39,721 nt of DNA from Saccoglossus kowalevskii (taxonomy: Eukaryota > Hemichordata > Enteropneusta > Harrimaniidae). Location: contig NW_003132193.1 of NCBI RefSeq assembly GCF_000003605.2, positions 1-39,721 on the forward strand, in the 5' to 3' direction. Of this stretch, positions 36,531-39,721 are shown piece after piece (the stretch's first letter is position 1; each line of letters begins with the position of its first letter). The notes beneath the pieces are model-generated. The model searched no databases. It had not been told where the DNA came from and saw nothing but the letters and a program-made list of their open reading frames with translations. The position numbers were made by a program, and so were the translations under genes.

Positions 36531-39500
36531 ATGAATAATAATACATCATGGATAAAACCGTATCATGAGTAAAAATACAGCATGGATACATCGTATCATG
36601 AGTAAAAATACAGCAACGATACACCGTATCACGAGTAACAATACAGCATGGATACACCGTATCATGAGTAAAAATACAGCATGGATACACAGTATCACGA
36701 GTGAAAATACAGCATGGATACACAGTATCATGAGTAAAAGTACAGCAACGATACACCGTATCACGAGTAACAATACAGCATGGATACACCATATCATGAG
36801 TAAAAATACAACATGGATACACCGTATCACGAGTGAAAATACAGCATGGATACACCGTATCATGAATAAAAATACAGCATGGATACACCGTATCATGAGT
36901 AAAAATACAGCATGGATACACCGTATCATGAGTAAAAATACAGCACAGATACATTGTATCATGAGTAAAAATACAGCATGGATACACCGTATCATGAGTA
37001 AAAATACAGCATGAATGCACCGTATCATAAGTAAAAATACAGCATGGATACACCGTATCATGAGTAAAAATACAGCATGGATACACCGTATCATGAGTAA
37101 AAATACAGCATGGATACACCGTATCATAAGTAAAAATACAGCATGGATACACCGTATCATGAGTAAAAATACAGCATGGATACACCGTATCATGAGTAAA
37201 AATACAGCATGAATGCACCGTAACATGAGTAAAAATACAGCATGGATATACCGTATCATATGTAATAATACAGCATGGATGCACCGTATCACAAGTGAAA
37301 ATACAGCATGGATACACCGTATCACGAGTGAAAATACAGCATGGATACACCGTATCATGAGTAAAAATACAGCATGGATACACCGTATCATGAGTAAAAA
37401 TACAGCATGGATACACCGTATCACGAGTGAAAATACAGCATGGATACACCGTATCATGAGTAAAAATACAGCATGGATACATCATATCATGAGTAAAAAT
37501 ACAGCATGGATACACCGTATCATGAGTAAAAATACAGCATGGATACACCGTATCATGAGTAAAAATACAGCATGGATACACCGTATCATGAGTAAAAATA
37601 CGGCATGGATACACCATATCATGAGTAAAAATACAGCATGGATACACCGTATCATGAGTAAAAATACAGCATGGATACACCGTATCATGAGTAAAAATAC
37701 AGCATGGATACACCGTATCATGAGTAAAAATACAGCATGGATACACCGTATCATGAGTAAAAATACAGCATGGATACACCGTATCATGAGTGAAAATACA
37801 GCATGGATACACCGTATCACGAGTGAAAATACAGCATGGATACACCGTATCATGAGTGAAAATACAGCATGGATACACCGTATCACGAGTGAAAATACAG
37901 CATGAATACACCGTATCACAAGTGAAAATACAGCATGGATACACCGTATCACGAGTGAAAATACAGCATGGATACACCGTATCATGAGTAAAAATACAGC
38001 ATGGATATACCGTATCATAAGTAAAAATACAGCATGGATACACCGTATCATGAGTAAAAATACAGCATGGATACACCGTATCATGAGTAAAAATACAGCA
38101 TGGATACACCGTATCATGAGTAAAAATACAGCATGGATATACCGTATCATAAGTAATAATACAGCATGGATGCACTGTATCACGAGTAAAAATACAGCAT
38201 GGATACACCATATCATGAGCAAATATACATCATGGATACACCGTATCATGAGTAAAAATACAGCATGGATACACCGTATCATAAGTAAAAATACAGCATG
38301 GATACACCGTATAATAAGTAAAATACAGCATGGATACACCGTATCATAAGTAAAAATACAGCATGGATACACCGTATCATGAGCAAAAATACAGCATGGA
38401 TACACCGTATCATGAGTAAAAATACATCATGGATACACCGTATCATGAGTAAAAATACAACATGGATACACCGTATCATGAGTAAAAATACATCATGGAT
38501 ACACCGTATCATGAGTAAAAATACAGCATGGATACACCGTATCATGAGTAAAAATACAGCATGGATACACCGTATCATGAGTAAAAATACAGCATGGATA
38601 CACCGTATCACGTGTGAAAATACAGCATGGATACACCGTATGATGAGTAAAATACAGCAACGATACACCGTATCACGAGTAACAATACAGCATGGATACA
38701 CCGTATCATGAGTAAAAATACGGCATGGATACACCGTATCATGTGTAAAAATACAGCATGGATACACTGTATCATGAGTAAAAATACAGCATGGATACAC
38801 CGTATCATGAGTAAAAATACAGCATGGATACACCGTATCATGAGTAAAAATACAGCATGGATACACCGTATCATAAGTAAAAATACAGCATGGATACACC
38901 GTATCATGAGTGAAAATACAGCATGGATACACCGTATCACGAGTGAAAATACAGCATGGATACACCGTATCATGAGTGAAAATACAGCATGGATACACCG
39001 TATCACGAGTGAAAATACAGCATGAATACACCGTATCACAAGTGAAAATACAGCATGGATACACCGTATAACGAGTGAAAATACAGCATGGATACACCGT
39101 ATCATGAGTAAAAATACAGCATGGATACACCGTATCATGAGTAAAAATACAGCATGGATACACCGTATCACGAGTGAAAATACAGCATGGATACACCGTA
39201 TCATGAGTAAAAATACGGCATGGATACACCATATCATGAGTAAAAATACAGCATGGATACACCGTATCATGAGTAAAAATACAGCATGGATACACCGTAT
39301 CATGAGTAAAAATACAGCATGGATACACCGTATCATGAGTAAAAATACAGCATGGATACATCGTATCATGAGTAAAAATACAGCATGGATACACCGTATC
39401 ATGAGTGAAAATACAGCATGGATACACCGTATCACGAGTGAAAATACAGCATGGATACACCGTATCATGAGTGAAAATACAGCATGGATACACCGTATCA

Positions 39501-39721
39501 CGAGTGAAAATACAGCATGAATACACCGTATCACAAGTGAAAATACAGCATGGATACACCGTATCACGAGTGAAAATACAGCATGGATACACCGTATCAT
39601 GAGTAAAAATACAGCATGGATATACCGTATCATAAGTAAAAATACAGCATGGATACACCGTATCATGAGTAAAAATACATGATGGATACACCGTATCATG
39701 AGTAAAAATACATCATGGATA
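36531..39721 (+). repeat. Right end of the window: C/B-type units with internal copies
   Basis: It starts with the last 34-bp unit in the window. About 37.3-38.05 kb is repeated at about 38.9-39.67 kb (offset 1615, 49 units minus the two short units at 38314 and about 38641), including ACGGCATGG with CACCATATC at 37601 and 39216. About 38710-39185 matches 18475-18950 at offset 20235. The array runs off the end; the last complete units carry ACATGATGG, as at about 13075 and 17727. Confidence 0.82.

Larger units (their letters stand above)
1..39721 (+). repeat. 33-bp tandem satellite array filling the whole window
   Basis: Every part of the window reads as consecutive copies of one 33-bp unit, roughly 1,200 of them, always in the same orientation. 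The consensus begins ATGAGTAAAAATAC, has CAGCATG in the middle and ends GATACACCGTATC. Recurrent alternatives by unit position are ATG/ACG/ATA/ACA at 1-3, AGTAAA/AGTGAA/AGTAAC/AGCAAA at 4-9, ACAGCA/ACATCA at 13-18, TGG/ACG at 19-21, and CACCG/CATCG/CACAG/CACTG/CACCA near 25-29. Non-33-bp units are rare: a recurrent 34-bp unit, and 32- or 34-bp units made by gain or loss of one A in the A5 tract. No spacer, transposon, RNA gene, promoter or unique gene was seen. Both ends are cut in mid-unit, so the array continues outside. I infer eukaryotic satellite DNA; the taxon cannot be told from the sequence. Confidence 0.98.

Noticed and set aside
1-39721. CRISPR array (regular repeat of about 33 bp)
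   Set aside because: There are no unique spacers: repeat follows repeat directly, and the variable positions are recurrent substitutions shared among units. No cas gene or leader is present.
1-39721. Telomere repeat, CENP-B box, rDNA spacer, tRNA or other known element
   Set aside because: No TTAGGG-like run, no CENP-B-like motif (TTCG with CGGGA) and no RNA gene fold was seen. The unit matches no satellite family I can name with confidence.
1-39721. Whole array as an assembly or sequencing artefact
   Set aside because: Cannot be excluded for copy number, but shared private mutations, inherited deletions in fixed context and offsets that balance to the base across distant copies argue for a real, evolved array.
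1-39721. Nucleosome phasing by 5 or 6 units (165 or 198 bp)
   Set aside because: The 166-bp HOR invites the idea, but most HOR lengths (265, 331, 397, 231 bp) do not follow a nucleosome period, and the sequence alone cannot test it.

Overview
The window is one uninterrupted head-to-tail satellite (minisatellite) array and I find no gene in it. The basic unit is 33 bp, about 1,200 copies, all in the same orientation. The array enters at base 1 in mid-unit and leaves at base 39721 in mid-unit, so its real length is unknown and larger. The consensus unit begins ATGAGTAAAAATAC and ends GATACACCGTATC, is about 36% GC and is A-rich on the + strand. Because 33 is a multiple of three and the unit happens to lack stops in three of six frames (+ frame MSKNTAWIHRI; - frames built on YPCCIFTHDTV and CIHAVFLLMIR), long open frames up to 910 codons appear on both strands. 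They are arithmetic by-products of the repeat, not credible genes.  Organism: an array this long, with multi-level higher-order repeats (HORs) and with variants concentrated at its two CpG sites, points to a eukaryote with CpG methylation and a heterochromatic or otherwise recombination-poor satellite block. Nothing in the sequence identifies the taxon, chromosome or position (no telomere repeat, no recognisable transposon, no CENP-B box).  Layout. 1-7776: HOR domain A, dense in a 34-bp punctuating unit (AATAATAAT with GGATAAAACYG) and in 397-bp 12-mers. 7777-10021: domain B, rich in ATAAGT units and in AAATATACATC units, with an internal 759-bp (23-unit) duplication. 10022-10385: most of a 12-mer. 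10386-10553: the most degenerate patch of the window. 10554-11937: the most homogeneous block. 11938-12137: two 34-bp units 166 bp apart. 12138-15996: domain C, long and without 34-bp units. 15997-16690: domain A type. 16691-20221: a 1.75-kb copy of domain C followed by domain B type. 20222-20651: a 396-bp 12-mer. 20652-24380: mixed, with a roughly 826-bp tandem duplication. 24381-33626: second large domain A. 33627-35110: mixed, ending in a nested 231/462-bp HOR. 35111-39721: domain C and B type with further segmental copies.  The biology visible here is array evolution, not gene function: unit mutation (mainly CpG decay and single-base slippage in the A5 tract), block amplification at several period sizes (5, 10, 12, 13, 7/14, 23 and 25-26 units), and transposed segmental copies 4 to 20 kb apart that share private mutations. 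Each consensus unit also carries an imperfect dyad that could form a short hairpin or be a protein-binding site. No claim of a functional system is supported beyond that.
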